This document shows, piece after piece, positions 1 through 9,893 of a DNA stretch of 64,000 nt. Below the pieces are notes generated by a model. The model saw only the letters and a list, made by a program, of their open reading frames with translations. It was not told the origin of the DNA and searched no databases. Position numbers and translations under genes: made by a program. This stretch comes from Pantoea dispersa. Its GTDB lineage: Bacteria; Pseudomonadota; Gammaproteobacteria; Enterobacterales; Enterobacteriaceae. Position 1 is the first letter of the stretch, and each line of letters opens with the position of its first letter. The stretch is from positions 441,304 through 505,303 of the forward strand of contig NZ_SCKT01000003.1 in NCBI RefSeq assembly GCF_014155765.1, given 5' to 3'.

Positions 1-1067
1 GCGCGCTGTTCCTCGGTCTGATGTTCCTGCTCAACTACATTTCGGTCAAAGGCTTCGGCGAGGCGGAATACTGGTTCTCGCTGATCAAAGTCGCCACCGT
101 CATCATCTTTATTGTGGTCGGTGTGCTGATGATTACCGGCATCCTGCGCGGCGCAGAAAATGCAGGCTGGCACAACTGGACGGTGGGAGATGCGCCGTTT
201 GCCGGCGGGTTTGCCGCGATGATTGGCGTGGCGATGATTGTCGGCTTCTCTTTCCAGGGCACCGAACTGATCGGGATTGCCGCCGGTGAATCAGAAGACC
301 CGGCGAAGAATATCCCGCGCGCGGTGCGCCAGGTGTTCTGGCGTATTCTGCTGTTCTATGTGTTCGCGATCCTGATCATCAGCCTGATTCTGCCGTATAC
401 CGATCCGCAGCTGCTGCATAACGATGTCACCGATATCAGCGTCAGCCCGTTCACGCTGGTGTTCCAGAATGCCGGTCTGCTGTCCGCGGCGGCGGTGATG
501 AACGCGGTGATCCTGACGGCGGTGCTGTCGGCGGGTAACTCCGGCATGTACGCCTCAACGCGTATGCTGTTTAACCTGGCGCAGGAAGGCAAGGCACCGC
601 GCATTTTTGCGAAGCTGTCGAAAGGCGGCGTACCGCGCAATGCCCTGCTGGCGACCACGGTGGTGGCAGCGCTGTGCTTCCTGACCTCGAAATTTGGCAA
701 TCAGGAAGTGTACCTGTGGCTGCTGAATACGTCAGGGATGACCGGCTTTATCGCCTGGCTCGGCATTGCTATCAGCCATTATCGCTTCCGCCGCGGCTAT
801 GTGGCGCAGGGGCTGAATCTGGCCGATCTGCCTTACCGCTCCGGCTTCTTCCCGCTGGGTCCGATGTTTGCGTTCGCGCTGTGTCTGATCATTACGCTGG
901 GGCAGAATTATCAGGCATTTCTCGCCGATCGCATCGACTGGTACGGCGTAGCCGCAACCTATATCGGTATTCCGCTGTTCCTGGTGATCTGGCTGGGCTA
1001 CAAGCTGACGCGCGGCACCCGCTTCGTGAAATACAGCGAGATGGAATTCCCTTCCTTTAAGCAGTAA
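1..1067 (+). CDS. lysP: Lysine-specific permease LysP, 3' part (5' end outside window)
   Basis: Inner-membrane amino acid/proton symporter of the APC superfamily that imports lysine; in E. coli it also acts as a lysine sensor for CadC. The frame is open from base 3, so the gene begins upstream of the window; about 355 of some 490 residues are present. The visible part holds hydrophobic helices and the highly conserved stretch FQGTELIGIAAGESEDPAKN typical of LysP, and ends YSEMEFPSFKQ, as in the family. It lies at the end of the lysP-yeiG-folE synteny block of enterics. The stop codon is itself part of the 109-bp repeat unit that follows. Identity is near certain from the closeness to the E. 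coli protein. Confidence 0.96.
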   Translation, partial: ALFLGLMFLLNYISVKGFGEAEYWFSLIKVATVIIFIVVGVLMITGILRGAENAGWHNWTVGDAPFAGGFAAMIGVAMIVGFSFQGTELIGIAAGESEDPAKNIPRAVRQVFWRILLFYVFAILIISLILPYTDPQLLHNDVTDISVSPFTLVFQNAGLLSAAAVMNAVILTAVLSAGNSGMYASTRMLFNLAQEGKAPRIFAKLSKGGVPRNALLATTVVAALCFLTSKFGNQEVYLWLLNTSGMTGFIAWLGIAISHYRFRRGYVAQGLNLADLPYRSGFFPLGPMFAFALCLIITLGQNYQAFLADRIDWYGVAATYIGIPLFLVIWLGYKLTRGTRFVKYSEMEFPSFKQ

Positions 1068-1069
1068 TG

Positions 1070-1536
1070 CCTGACAACGCGGCCTGGAGGCGTTTTTGCG
1101 CGATGAATCGCGCCGCTACAAATCGGTACAACTTTCTGTTGCGGCGCAATTTATTGCGCTGGCAAACAGGCAGTAGTGCCCGACAACGCGGCCGGGAGGC
1201 GTTTTTGCGCGATGAATCGCGCCGCTACAAACCGGTGCAACCCTCTGTAGCGGCGCAATTTATTGCGCTGGCAAACAGGCAGTAATACCTGACAACGCGG
1301 CCTGGACGCGGTCTTGCGCGATGAATCGCGCCGCTACAAATCGGTGCAACCCTCTGTAGCGGCGCAATTTATTGCGCTGGCAAACAGGCAGTAATGCATG
1401 ACAACGCGGCCTGGCGCGGTTTTGCGCGATGCATCGTGCCGCTACAAATCGGTGCAACCCTCTGTAGCGGCGCAATTTATTGCGCTGGCAAACAGGCAGT
1501 AATACCTGACAACGCGGCCCCGGCCGCGTTTTTTTT
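1070..1536. repeat. Tandem array of four 109-bp units plus a partial fifth
   Basis: Units start at 1070, 1179, 1288 and 1397 (spacing 109), and a fifth partial copy starts at 1505. Each unit begins with a CCTGACAACGCGG-like sequence, then a T-rich stretch. Two palindromic arms follow, carrying GCGCCGCTACA and TGTAGCGGCGC around a roughly 16-nt spacer. Each unit ends GGCAAACAGGCAGTAAT. The last bases resemble the lysP 3' end (GCAGTAATGCCTGAC), so the unit appears to have grown out of the lysP stop/terminator region. The arms belong to the same palindrome family as 46989-47028 and 61567-61606. It is not a CRISPR: the units are near identical over their whole length, with no variable spacers. 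Confidence 0.9.
1511..1536 (+). terminator. Rho-independent terminator at the end of the lysP repeat array
   Basis: An 8-bp perfect stem (AACGCGGC/GCCGCGTT) with a CCCG loop runs straight into a run of T. It is the only complete terminator among the five copies of this repeat start; the earlier copies keep only imperfect versions. It probably ends lysP transcription. Confidence 0.85.
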
Positions 1537-1599
1537 GCGAACTATTACACTATGCAAACCTGGCGCAAACCATTCGGGCTTTGTTACAGAGACAGCATT

Positions 1600-1612
1600 G
1601 ATAATTATTATC
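1600..1612. promoter_or_regulatory. Fur box upstream of the iron-type ABC permease
   Basis: GATAATTATTATC is a perfect 6-1-6 inverted repeat, matching the basic Fur recognition unit. It lies 51 bp before the permease start, where an iron-loaded repressor would block transcription. Confidence 0.75.
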
Positions 1613-1663
1613 ACCTGCTCTATTGTGGCAGCCGTTATAAGGCGACAGGAAACAGGTAGAACA

Positions 1664-2743
1664 ATGCGTAGTACGGACTCCGCGCTGGTGGCGGAACATG
1701 GCACCGAAGCCGATACCCTGACCCGTTATCGTCAGGTTCTGCGTCAGCGACTGCTGCTGATTGGTGTGCTGGTGCTGGCGATCCTCGCTTCAGTTATCCT
1801 CGATTTCACCCTTGGCCCGGCCGGCCTGACGCTCAATACGCTGTGGCAAACGCTGCTCCATCCCGCAGCGGTGGATGCTGGCACGCGCGTGATCGTCTGG
1901 GACATCCGTCTGCCGTATGCGCTAATGGCGGTGGTGGTCGGCTTCTCACTCGGCCTCGCCGGTGCTGAAATGCAGACCATCCTCAATAACCCGCTGGCCA
2001 GCCCGTTTACGCTCGGCGTCTCGTCGGCAGCGGCGTTTGGTGCCGCGCTGGCGATCATTCTCGGCATTGGTATTCCCGGCGTGCCGGACCAGTGGCTGAT
2101 CTCCGCCAATGCCTTTGTCTTCGCCTTGTTTGCCGCGCTGATGCTGGATGGCATCACGCGCTGGACCAAAGTCTCAACCTCCGGCGTGGTGCTGTTTGGC
2201 ATCGCGCTGGTGTTCACCTTTAACGCCCTGGTTTCGATGATGCAGTTCATCGCCAGCGAAGATACGCTGCAGGGCCTGGTGTTCTGGACCATGGGCAGTC
2301 TGGCGCGTGCCTCATGGGAAAAACTGGGCGTGCTGAGCGCCGCCTTTGCCATCCTGCTGCCGTTCTCGATGCTCAGCAGCTGGAAACTCACGGCGCTGCG
2401 CCTGGGTGAAGATCGCGCGGTGAGCTTCGGCATTGATGTGCGGCGTCTGCGGCTGGCGACGCTGTTGCGCATCAGCATTCTCTCAGCGCTGGCGGTGGCA
2501 TTCGTCGGCCCGATCGGCTTTATCGGCCTGGTCGCGCCGCACATTGCGCGCATGATGTTTGGTGAAGATCACCGCTACTATCTGCCGGCCAGTGCGCTGA
2601 CCGGCGCGCTGGTGCTGTCGCTGGCGTCGGTAGCCTCGAAAAACCTCATTCCCGGCGTCATCATTCCGGTCGGCATCGTCACCTCGCTGGTGGGCGTGCC
2701 GTTCTTTCTCAGCATTATTCTGCGTCATCGGGGGACAGTGTGA
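1664..2743 (+). CDS. FecCD-family iron/siderophore ABC transporter permease
   Basis: Inner-membrane permease of the FecCD/BtuC family (359 aa), which forms the channel for ferric siderophore or related import. It shows many hydrophobic helices and family signatures: GLSLGLAGAEMQTILNNPLA near the N-terminus and VGPIGFIGLVAPHIAR before the C-terminal helices. The open frame extends 90 codons further upstream, but through the repeat array and the Fur box. I therefore choose the ATG at 1664, which has an AGGAAACAGG-type ribosome site. Its stop overlaps the start of the ATPase gene. No periplasmic binding-protein gene lies next to it, and the locus takes the place of cirA in E. coli. Substrate unknown; the Fur box argues for iron. 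Confidence 0.88.
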   Translation: MRSTDSALVAEHGTEADTLTRYRQVLRQRLLLIGVLVLAILASVILDFTLGPAGLTLNTLWQTLLHPAAVDAGTRVIVWDIRLPYALMAVVVGFSLGLAGAEMQTILNNPLASPFTLGVSSAAAFGAALAIILGIGIPGVPDQWLISANAFVFALFAALMLDGITRWTKVSTSGVVLFGIALVFTFNALVSMMQFIASEDTLQGLVFWTMGSLARASWEKLGVLSAAFAILLPFSMLSSWKLTALRLGEDRAVSFGIDVRRLRLATLLRISILSALAVAFVGPIGFIGLVAPHIARMMFGEDHRYYLPASALTGALVLSLASVASKNLIPGVIIPVGIVTSLVGVPFFLSIILRHRGTV

Positions 2744-3531
2744 TGGAGCAGGGCTTACGCGTCAGCCACTTTTACGCCGGTTACCCGAAGCGGAACGTCA
2801 TCGACGATCTCAATGTCACGCCGCTGCCACGCGGCAAAATCACCGTACTGCTGGGCCCCAACGGCTGCGGCAAATCGACGCTGCTGCGCGCGCTGGCCGG
2901 TCTGAGCAAAGGGCAGGGCGAGCTGTGGCTCAACGGTGAAGAGCTGATGAGCCAGCCGTTTGCCCGGCGCGCGCAGCGCGTGGTCTATCTGCCGCAGACG
3001 CTGCCAGCCGGTGTGCATCTGCACGTGCTGGAGTCGATCATCGTGGCGCAGCGTGCCTCCGGTGGATTACACAGCGCCGCCAGTGAAGCGGAAATCATGC
3101 ACCTGCTGGAGCAGCTGGGCATTGCCCACCTGGCGATGCGTTATCTCGATCAGCTGTCCGGTGGCCAGAAGCAGCTGGTCGGGCTGGCGCAGTCGCTGAT
3201 TCGCCGTCCGGAACTGCTGCTGCTGGATGAACCGCTCAGCGCGCTGGATTTGAATTATCAGTTCCACGTGATGGATTTGGTGCGGCGCGAAACCCGGCTG
3301 CGCAACATGGTGACGGTGGTGGTGGTGCATGACATCAATATCGCGCTGCGTCATGCCGATCATGCGCTGATGCTGAAGCAGGGGCAACTGCTGGCCGACG
3401 GTGTGCCGTCGCAGGTGATTACGCCGGAGACGCTGGCGCAGGTGTATGGCGTGCGCGGCCGCATTGAGCACTGCTCACAGGGCATGCCGCAGGTAATGAT
3501 TGATGGGCTGGTGGCGGAATCGCTGGCCTGA
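2743..3531 (+). CDS. FecE-type iron ABC transporter ATP-binding protein
   Basis: Cytoplasmic ATPase (262 aa) that powers the FecCD-type permease encoded just upstream. Walker A GPNGCGKST lies at residues 38-46, followed by the signature LSGGQKQ, Walker B LLLLDEPLSALD and the switch histidine in VVVVHDIN. The ATG at 2743 overlaps the permease stop (TGATG), indicating translational coupling; GTG at 2740 is also in frame but less likely. A complete importer would need a binding protein and, for siderophores, a TonB receptor; neither is in this window. Cognate substrate not determinable here. Confidence 0.88.
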   Translation: MEQGLRVSHFYAGYPKRNVIDDLNVTPLPRGKITVLLGPNGCGKSTLLRALAGLSKGQGELWLNGEELMSQPFARRAQRVVYLPQTLPAGVHLHVLESIIVAQRASGGLHSAASEAEIMHLLEQLGIAHLAMRYLDQLSGGQKQLVGLAQSLIRRPELLLLDEPLSALDLNYQFHVMDLVRRETRLRNMVTVVVVHDINIALRHADHALMLKQGQLLADGVPSQVITPETLAQVYGVRGRIEHCSQGMPQVMIDGLVAESLA

Positions 3532-3542
3532 CGCCAGACACG

Positions 3543-3571
3543 TTCTGCCCCTCAGCATCAGAGGGGCAGAA
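3543..3571. terminator. Stem-loop between convergent ABC ATPase and fghA
   Basis: A perfect 11-bp stem (TTCTGCCCCTC/GAGGGGCAGAA) with a 7-nt loop lies between two convergent genes. Neither strand has a strong T tail after the stem, so it may be a weak bidirectional terminator or an mRNA-end stabiliser. Confidence 0.55.
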
Positions 3572-3578
3572 AAGTGCA

Positions 3579-4421
3579 CTACGCCAGTAAATGCTGCGCG
3601 TGGAACCGCAGATGGTCCTCCACAAAGCTGGCGATAAAGAAGTAGCTGTGGTCATACCCCGGCTGGATACGCAGCTCCAGCGGGAAGTTCTGCTCGCGCG
3701 CCACTGCTTCCAGCCGCTCCGGGCGTAGCTGATCGGCGAGGAACTGATCGCTATCGCCCTGATCGATCAGCACCGGCAGGCGATGTTCAGCGTTCTGCAT
3801 CAGCAGGCAGCTATCCCACTCGCGCCACGTCTGGCGATCGTCGCCCAGATAGGCGGCAAAGGCTTTCTGTCCCCACGGCACTTCGGTCGGATTGACGATT
3901 GGCGCAAACGCGGACGCCGACGCAAAGCGCCCGCCGAGGCGCAGCGCCAGCACCAGCGCGCCGTGGCCGCCCATCGAATGCCCCATTACCGACTGGCGAT
4001 CGCTCAGCTTGAAGTTATCCGCCACCAGTGCCGGCAGCTCCTCGCTGAGATAATCGAACATGCGATAATGTGCCGCCCACGGTTGCTGCGTGGCGTTGAG
4101 ATAAAACCCGGCACCCTGGCCCAGATCGTACCCGCTGTCATTGGCCACTGCATCGCCGCGCGGGCTGGTGTCCGGCATAATCAGCACCAGACCGAGTTCG
4201 GCCGCCACGCGCTGCGCACCGGCTTTGGTGGTGAAGTTCTCATCGTTGCAGGTCAACCCGGCGAGAAACCACACCACCGGCGGTGGCGCGTCGTCGCGCG
4301 GCGGTGGCAGAAAAATGCTGAACGTCATCGGGCAGTTGAGCACGGCCGACTGATGACGCCAGCGCTGCTGCCAGCCGCCAAAAATACGGTGTTCTTCCAG
4401 CAGCTCCAGAGTGGATGCCAT
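3579..4421 (-). CDS. fghA: S-formylglutathione hydrolase
   Basis: Esterase-D family alpha/beta hydrolase (280 aa) that hydrolyses S-formylglutathione to formate and glutathione, the last step of glutathione-dependent formaldehyde detoxification. The nucleophile elbow GHSMGG is clear and the C-terminal GYDHSYFF carries the catalytic histidine; the Asp lies in [10 protein letters not shown]. It closely resembles E. coli YeiG/FrmB and sits at the yeiG position next to folE. It follows frmA by 12 bp on the same strand, so the two steps of the pathway form an operon, unlike E. coli where yeiG stands alone. Cytoplasmic. Confidence 0.93.
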   Translation of the reverse strand: MASTLELLEEHRIFGGWQQRWRHQSAVLNCPMTFSIFLPPPRDDAPPPVVWFLAGLTCNDENFTTKAGAQRVAAELGLVLIMPDTSPRGDAVANDSGYDLGQGAGFYLNATQQPWAAHYRMFDYLSEELPALVADNFKLSDRQSVMGHSMGGHGALVLALRLGGRFASASAFAPIVNPTEVPWGQKAFAAYLGDDRQTWREWDSCLLMQNAEHRLPVLIDQGDSDQFLADQLRPERLEAVAREQNFPLELRIQPGYDHSYFFIASFVEDHLRFHAQHLLA

Positions 4422-4433
4422 GTCGCCTCCTGC

Positions 4434-5603
<1,170 letters not shown>

Positions 5604-6515
5604 TTACTCAGCGGCCTGCAGCGGATGCAGCAGTTCATCGTTGAGCGGGCGGTCATCAAACATTTCAATAATCAGATACTTCAGCGCCTCAACGTTGGGC
5701 GTAAAGGCGTCGCGGCGCCACATCAGCCAGGTGGCCGTGTCGCGCCAGGTCGGCGGCAGGCTGTGCTGCTGCACGCGCGCGCGGGCCGGCATCTGCGCCA
5801 GCACCGAGGCGGGAATCATTGCCACGCCGCCGCCGCCGGCTACGCAGGCGACCATGGCGTGATAAGACTGAATCTCCATAACGCTGTGCGGTGCGCTCTG
5901 GCTGTCGCGATACCAGGACTCCAGCCGGGTGCGGTACGAGCAGCTGTTGCCAAAGGCAAACAGCGTATCGCCCTGCGTATCGCGGGCGCTGTGAATCGGC
6001 GCATGTTCGAGGCTGGTGATCAGTACCATCTCTTCACGAAAGGCGATGCAGCCATTCAGATCGTCATGACTGGCCGGACCGTCCACCAGCGCCGCCGCCA
6101 GCGTGCCGGCGCGCACTTTATCGATGATATCGCCTGAGGTGCCGGTCACCAGCGACAGCGCGACGTTGGGGAAGCGCTGATGATAGGCGGCCAGCAATCC
6201 CGGCAGGCGGGTGGCGGCGGTGCTCTCCATCGAACCGAAGGCAAAGTTACCACCGGGTTCACCGGCGCGCGCCATGTTCAGCGCCTCGTCGCTCAACGCC
6301 AGAATACGCTGCGCATAATTGAGGAAATTGTGGCCCATCGGCGACAAACGAATGCGCTGCTTCTCACGAATAAACAGATCGACGCCGATTTCTTCTTCCA
6401 GCTGTCGCAGTCGCGTGGTGAGATTAGACGGCACGCGATGCAGCACTTCGGCGGCGCGCGCCAGTGAGCCGGTTTCGGCCACGGAACAGAACATGCGGAG
6501 CTGTACTAAATCCAT
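5604..6515 (-). CDS. LysR-family transcriptional regulator, PtrR/YneJ-like
   Basis: A 303-aa LysR-type regulator with N-terminal winged helix (LARAAEVLHRVPSNLTTRLRQLEEEIGVDLF) and a C-terminal periplasmic-binding-like effector domain. The HTH sequence and the effector domain resemble E. coli YneJ (PtrR), which controls putrescine-related sad genes. The start has a good GAGAAGAG ribosome site. It is transcribed away from the frameshifted transporter gene starting at 6619, with a 103-bp shared promoter region, so that transporter is a plausible target. Function in this genome is inferred only from family and position. Confidence 0.85.
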   Translation of the reverse strand: MDLVQLRMFCSVAETGSLARAAEVLHRVPSNLTTRLRQLEEEIGVDLFIREKQRIRLSPMGHNFLNYAQRILALSDEALNMARAGEPGGNFAFGSMESTAATRLPGLLAAYHQRFPNVALSLVTGTSGDIIDKVRAGTLAAALVDGPASHDDLNGCIAFREEMVLITSLEHAPIHSARDTQGDTLFAFGNSCSYRTRLESWYRDSQSAPHSVMEIQSYHAMVACVAGGGGVAMIPASVLAQMPARARVQQHSLPPTWRDTATWLMWRRDAFTPNVEALKYLIIEMFDDRPLNDELLHPLQAAE

Positions 6516-6618
6516 ATTCTCTTCTCGTAAACAACTTGGTTAATATTATTCACTTTTCGTGAGTCTAAACGTCATGCATGCTGCTGACAAGTGATAATCC
6601 AATCGATCCGGAGTCAGA

Positions 6619-7747
6619 ATGGCGTGGCGAGTTGCGCTTAGCGCGTTTTTAAGTTTAGTGGTTGCAATGGGGATTGGGCGATTTGCGTTTACCCCGCAGG
6701 TGCCGCTGATGATTCACGACGGTCAGCTCACGCTCGCCAGCGCCAGCCTGGTCGCGGCGCTGAACTATCTCGGTTATCTGGCCGGATCGTTTGACGCGAT
6801 GCGCGCGCAGCGGCGTGTGGAGTGGCGGCTGCAGCTGGGCGTCTGGGGTGCCGTCGCGCTGACGTTGCTGTCCGCCTGTATCAGCGGGCCGTGGCTGCAT
6901 GCGGTGGTGCGTTTCCTGATCGGCGTCGCCAGCGGCTGGGCAATGGTGCTGGTGGCAGCATGGAGCAATGAGCAACTGCTGCACCACGGCCGGCCGGGCC
7001 TGTCGGCAGCGGTGTTTGCCGGTCCCGGCACCGGCATCTTCATCAGCGGCATGCTGGCGGTACTGCTGCACGCCAGCGGCGTGAGCGCGGCGTTTGCCTG
7101 GGCGGCGTACGGTGTGCTGGCGCTGCTGCTGATTGCCGCGATTGCGCGCTGCCTGCCGCGCAGCGGACAGCTGCATCGTCCGCAACAGGCCGCCGCACCG
7201 CTGCTGCTGACGCGTGATCTGAAGCGCCTGATCCTCAGCTACAGCCTCGCCGGCTTTGGCTATATTCTGCCCGCCACCTTCCTGTCGCAAATGGCGGCAG
7301 CGCTTCCCTGATAGCGCTTTTGCGCAGTTTGTCTGGCCGGTGTTTGGCGGCGCGGCGGTGATCGGCATCGTGCTGGGGATCGTGACGCGCCACTGGGGCA
7401 GCAGCCATCGGCGGCTGGCGCTGGTGCTGTGGGCGCAGGCGCTGGGCGTAATCGCGGCCATCGTACTGCCGGGCATCAACGGTCTACTGCTGGCAGCGCT
7501 GCTGATTGGTGGCGGCTTTCTCTGCGTGGTGCAGCTGTCGCTGCAGTACAGCCGGGAGCTGGCGCCGCACCATGCGCGCTATCTCGCCGGCCTGCTCACG
7601 ACCGGTTATGCCATCGGACAGCTCGGTGGGCCGCTGCTGTCCTGGATTTCCAGCCTGCTGTGGCACCGGCTCGATCCGGCGCTGTGGGTGGCCGGAGGCG
7701 GGTTGCTGCTGGCGGGGGCGCTGGTGATGCGGCGATCGCCCACCTGA
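6619..7747 (+). pseudogene. YbfB/YjiJ-family MFS transporter, frameshifted
   Basis: Two consecutive frames together give one transporter of about 375 aa with MFS-like helices (start MAWRVALSAFLSLVVAMGIGRFAFTP, end [16 protein letters not shown]). The first frame stops at 7311 (TGA) just after SQMAAALP. The second carries on with RFPDSAFAQFVWPVFGG, the expected continuation. Adding one CG in the GCAGCGCTTC tract near 7296 would restore AAARFPDSAF, so a two-base loss in a CG repeat explains the break. Ribosome site GGAG precedes the ATG at 6619. Divergent from the PtrR-like regulator. It could be a real inactivation or a sequence error. Confidence 0.8.
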
Positions 7748-7871
7748 AACGCTTTCATTTCCAATCGGATTGATTGCTGGATTAAGCGCGCGTTGTGTTT
7801 CACAATACGCGCTCAGAATTTCCCCCGCAGGCGCAGACCTGCGGGCGCATCACCTGCCGGAGAAGAGTACG

Positions 7872-8537
7872 ATGAGCACCTTAAGTCAGGAAGCCGCCCT
7901 GGTTCACGAAGCACTGCTGGCGCGTGGCCTGGAAACGCCATTACGCGCCCCGGTGCGCGATATGGACGACGCGTCACGCAAGCGCGAGATCGCCGGCCAC
8001 ATGACCCAGATTATGCAGCTGCTGAATCTGGACCTGGAAGACGACAGCCTGATGGAGACGCCGCACCGCATCGCCAAGATGTACGTCGACGAAATCTTTT
8101 CAGGTCTGGATTACGCCAACTTCCCGAAAATCACCGTCATCGAAAACAAGATGAAGGTGGACGAAATGGTCACCGTGCGTGATATCACCCTGACCAGCAC
8201 CTGTGAACACCACTTCGTGATCATCGACGGCAAAGCCACCGTGGCCTATATCCCTAAAGACAAGGTAATTGGCCTGTCGAAGATCAACCGTATCGTACAG
8301 TTCTTCGCCCAGCGTCCGCAGGTGCAGGAGCGTTTAACCCAGCAGGTGCTGGTGGCGCTGCAAACCCTGCTGGGCACCAATAACGTGGCGGTGTCGATCG
8401 ATGCGGTGCACTACTGCGTGAAAGCGCGCGGCGTCAAAGATGCGACCAGCGCGACCACCACCACTTCACTCGGCGGATTGTTCAAATCGAGCCAGAACAC
8501 GCGTCAGGAGTTCCTGCGCGCGGTACGCCACAGCTAA
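7872..8537 (+). CDS. folE: GTP cyclohydrolase I
   Basis: Catalyses the first step of tetrahydrofolate/pterin synthesis, GTP to 7,8-dihydroneopterin triphosphate (221 aa). The zinc-binding STCEHHF and VHYCVKARG motifs and the C-terminal [13 protein letters not shown] are intact. The frame is open for another 34 codons upstream, but E. coli FolE begins at the equivalent of the ATG at 7872 (M-S-T-L-S-Q-E-A-A), which has an AGAAGAG ribosome site. It is followed by yeiB as in E. coli. Cytoplasmic homodecamer in the family. Confidence 0.97.
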   Translation: MSTLSQEAALVHEALLARGLETPLRAPVRDMDDASRKREIAGHMTQIMQLLNLDLEDDSLMETPHRIAKMYVDEIFSGLDYANFPKITVIENKMKVDEMVTVRDITLTSTCEHHFVIIDGKATVAYIPKDKVIGLSKINRIVQFFAQRPQVQERLTQQVLVALQTLLGTNNVAVSIDAVHYCVKARGVKDATSATTTTSLGGLFKSSQNTRQEFLRAVRHS

Positions 8538-8591
8538 GCAGCGCGGGCGGCGTCGTTGTCGCCCGTGTTCCTCTCACCGTCAGGGCACTCG

Positions 8592-9752
8592 ATGCAACGC
8601 TATCTCGCGCTGGATTTCATTCGTGGTTGCGCCATTCTCGGCATATTGCTGCTGAATATCGTCGGCTTTGGTCTGCCCTCGGCGGCCTATCTCAATCCGG
8701 CCTGGCAGGGTGAAGCCTCCGTTTCTGATGCCTGGACCTGGGCAATCATGGATGGCCTGGCGCAGCTAAAATTCCTGACGCTGTTTGCGCTGCTGTTTGG
8801 TGCCGGACTGGCACTGCAGGTGCCGCGCGGCAGCCGCTGGATCTCCTCACGCTTAACGCTGCTGGTCTTCATCGGGTTCATCCACGCGGTGTTCCTGTGG
8901 GAAGGCGACATCCTGCTGGATTATGGGCTGATTGGGTTGATTGTCTGGCGCATGCTGCGTGACGTGCCGTCGGAGCGGGCGCTATTACATACCGGCGTGC
9001 TGCTCTATCTGGTGGGCTGTGCCGTGCTGCTGGTGTTTGGCGTCATCTCCAGTCCGCAGCCGACGCGTTCGTGGCTGCCTGGCGCGGCAGATCTGGAGTA
9101 TGAGAGCTACTGGAAACTGGTCGGCGGCTGGGAAGCGGTGCAGAATCGCCTCGAACACCTGTCATCCGGCCTGATGGCGCTGGCTTCGCAGTATGGCTGG
9201 CAGCTGGCCGGGCTGATGCTGATCGGTGCCGCGCTGATGCGCAGCGGCTGGCTGAGCGGCCAGTTTAGTCTGCAACACTACCGACGCGCGGCGGCGCTGT
9301 TACTTACCATCGGCTGGCTGATTGCCATACCCGGCGTGCTGGCACAGTGGCTGCTACAGTGGGAATTTCGCTGGAGCGGCTTTTTCCTGCAGGTGCCACG
9401 CGATCTCGCCAGTCCGTTTATCAGCCTTGGCTACGCTGCACTCTGTCTCGGTTACTGGCCGGCCATCGCCGCCACGCGGATCAGTTACGCCATTCAGTGC
9501 GTCGGCCGCATGGCGCTGAGCAATTATCTGCTGCAGACGCTAATCTGCACCACGCTGTTCTACCGCTTCGATCTGTTCCTCAAATTTGACCGCCTGCAAC
9601 TACTGGCTTTTGTACCGGCTATCTGGCTGGTCAATATTCTGTTCTCCGTGCTGTGGCTGCGCGTCTTCCCGCAGGGACCGATGGAGTGGATCTGGCGCCG
9701 GCTGACGCAGCTCGCCGCCGGAAAAGCGGACAACGCGTCCGCCGGCAGATAA
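8592..9752 (+). CDS. yeiB: DUF418 inner-membrane protein YeiB
   Basis: Multi-pass inner-membrane protein (386 aa) of unknown role, with N-terminal heparan-N-acetyltransferase-like and C-terminal DUF418 domains. It starts MQRYLALDFIRGCAILGILLLN, matching E. coli YeiB MERNVTLDFVRGVAILGILLLN in pattern, so I use the ATG at 8592 rather than the GTG at 8556. The conserved VGRMALSNYLLQTLICT near the C-terminus is present. It lies 54 bp after folE and before galS, the same order as E. coli. No biochemical function can be stated. Confidence 0.92.
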   Translation: MQRYLALDFIRGCAILGILLLNIVGFGLPSAAYLNPAWQGEASVSDAWTWAIMDGLAQLKFLTLFALLFGAGLALQVPRGSRWISSRLTLLVFIGFIHAVFLWEGDILLDYGLIGLIVWRMLRDVPSERALLHTGVLLYLVGCAVLLVFGVISSPQPTRSWLPGAADLEYESYWKLVGGWEAVQNRLEHLSSGLMALASQYGWQLAGLMLIGAALMRSGWLSGQFSLQHYRRAAALLLTIGWLIAIPGVLAQWLLQWEFRWSGFFLQVPRDLASPFISLGYAALCLGYWPAIAATRISYAIQCVGRMALSNYLLQTLICTTLFYRFDLFLKFDRLQLLAFVPAIWLVNILFSVLWLRVFPQGPMEWIWRRLTQLAAGKADNASAGR

Positions 9753-9766
9753 TGATGTTCATCACA
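9751..9766. promoter_or_regulatory. Possible upstream CRP site for galS
   Basis: AATGATGTTCATCACA keeps TGA and a perfect TCACA half-site at CRP spacing. It overlaps the yeiB stop. Weaker than the site at 9802. Confidence 0.45.
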
Positions 9767-9782
9767 AAGGTTGCATAATTGT

Positions 9783-9798
9783 ATGTAACCGTTTTCAT
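9783..9798. promoter_or_regulatory. Gal operator (GalS/GalR site) upstream of galS
   Basis: ATGTAACCGTTTTCAT is a 16-bp inverted repeat (6 of 8 pairs) with the central CG and the GTAA..TTTTC pattern of GalR/GalS operators. It lies between two CRP-like sites, consistent with galS autoregulation. Confidence 0.7.
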
Positions 9799-9801
9799 CC
9801 G

Positions 9802-9817
9802 TGTGACGTAATTCACG
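9802..9817. promoter_or_regulatory. CRP site upstream of galS
   Basis: TGTGACGTAATTCACG matches the TGTGA-N6-TCACA consensus at 9 of 10 positions, 77 bp before the galS start. galS is CRP-activated in E. coli. Confidence 0.75.
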
Positions 9818-9893
9818 CAGCTGTTTCCGATGCCCTGACAGAATAGCGCCGTTACGCGCCAGTCGCGCATTTTCTCCTCTGTGGAACAACTGC

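Noticed and set aside
1070-1536. CRISPR-like periodic array
   Set aside because: Units are 109 bp and alike across their full length; there is no short repeat with variable spacers and no cas gene.
1394-1663. Extended N-terminus for the FecCD permease
   Set aside because: The upstream part of the frame crosses the repeat array, its terminator and the Fur box; the ATG at 1664 has the ribosome site and family-like start.
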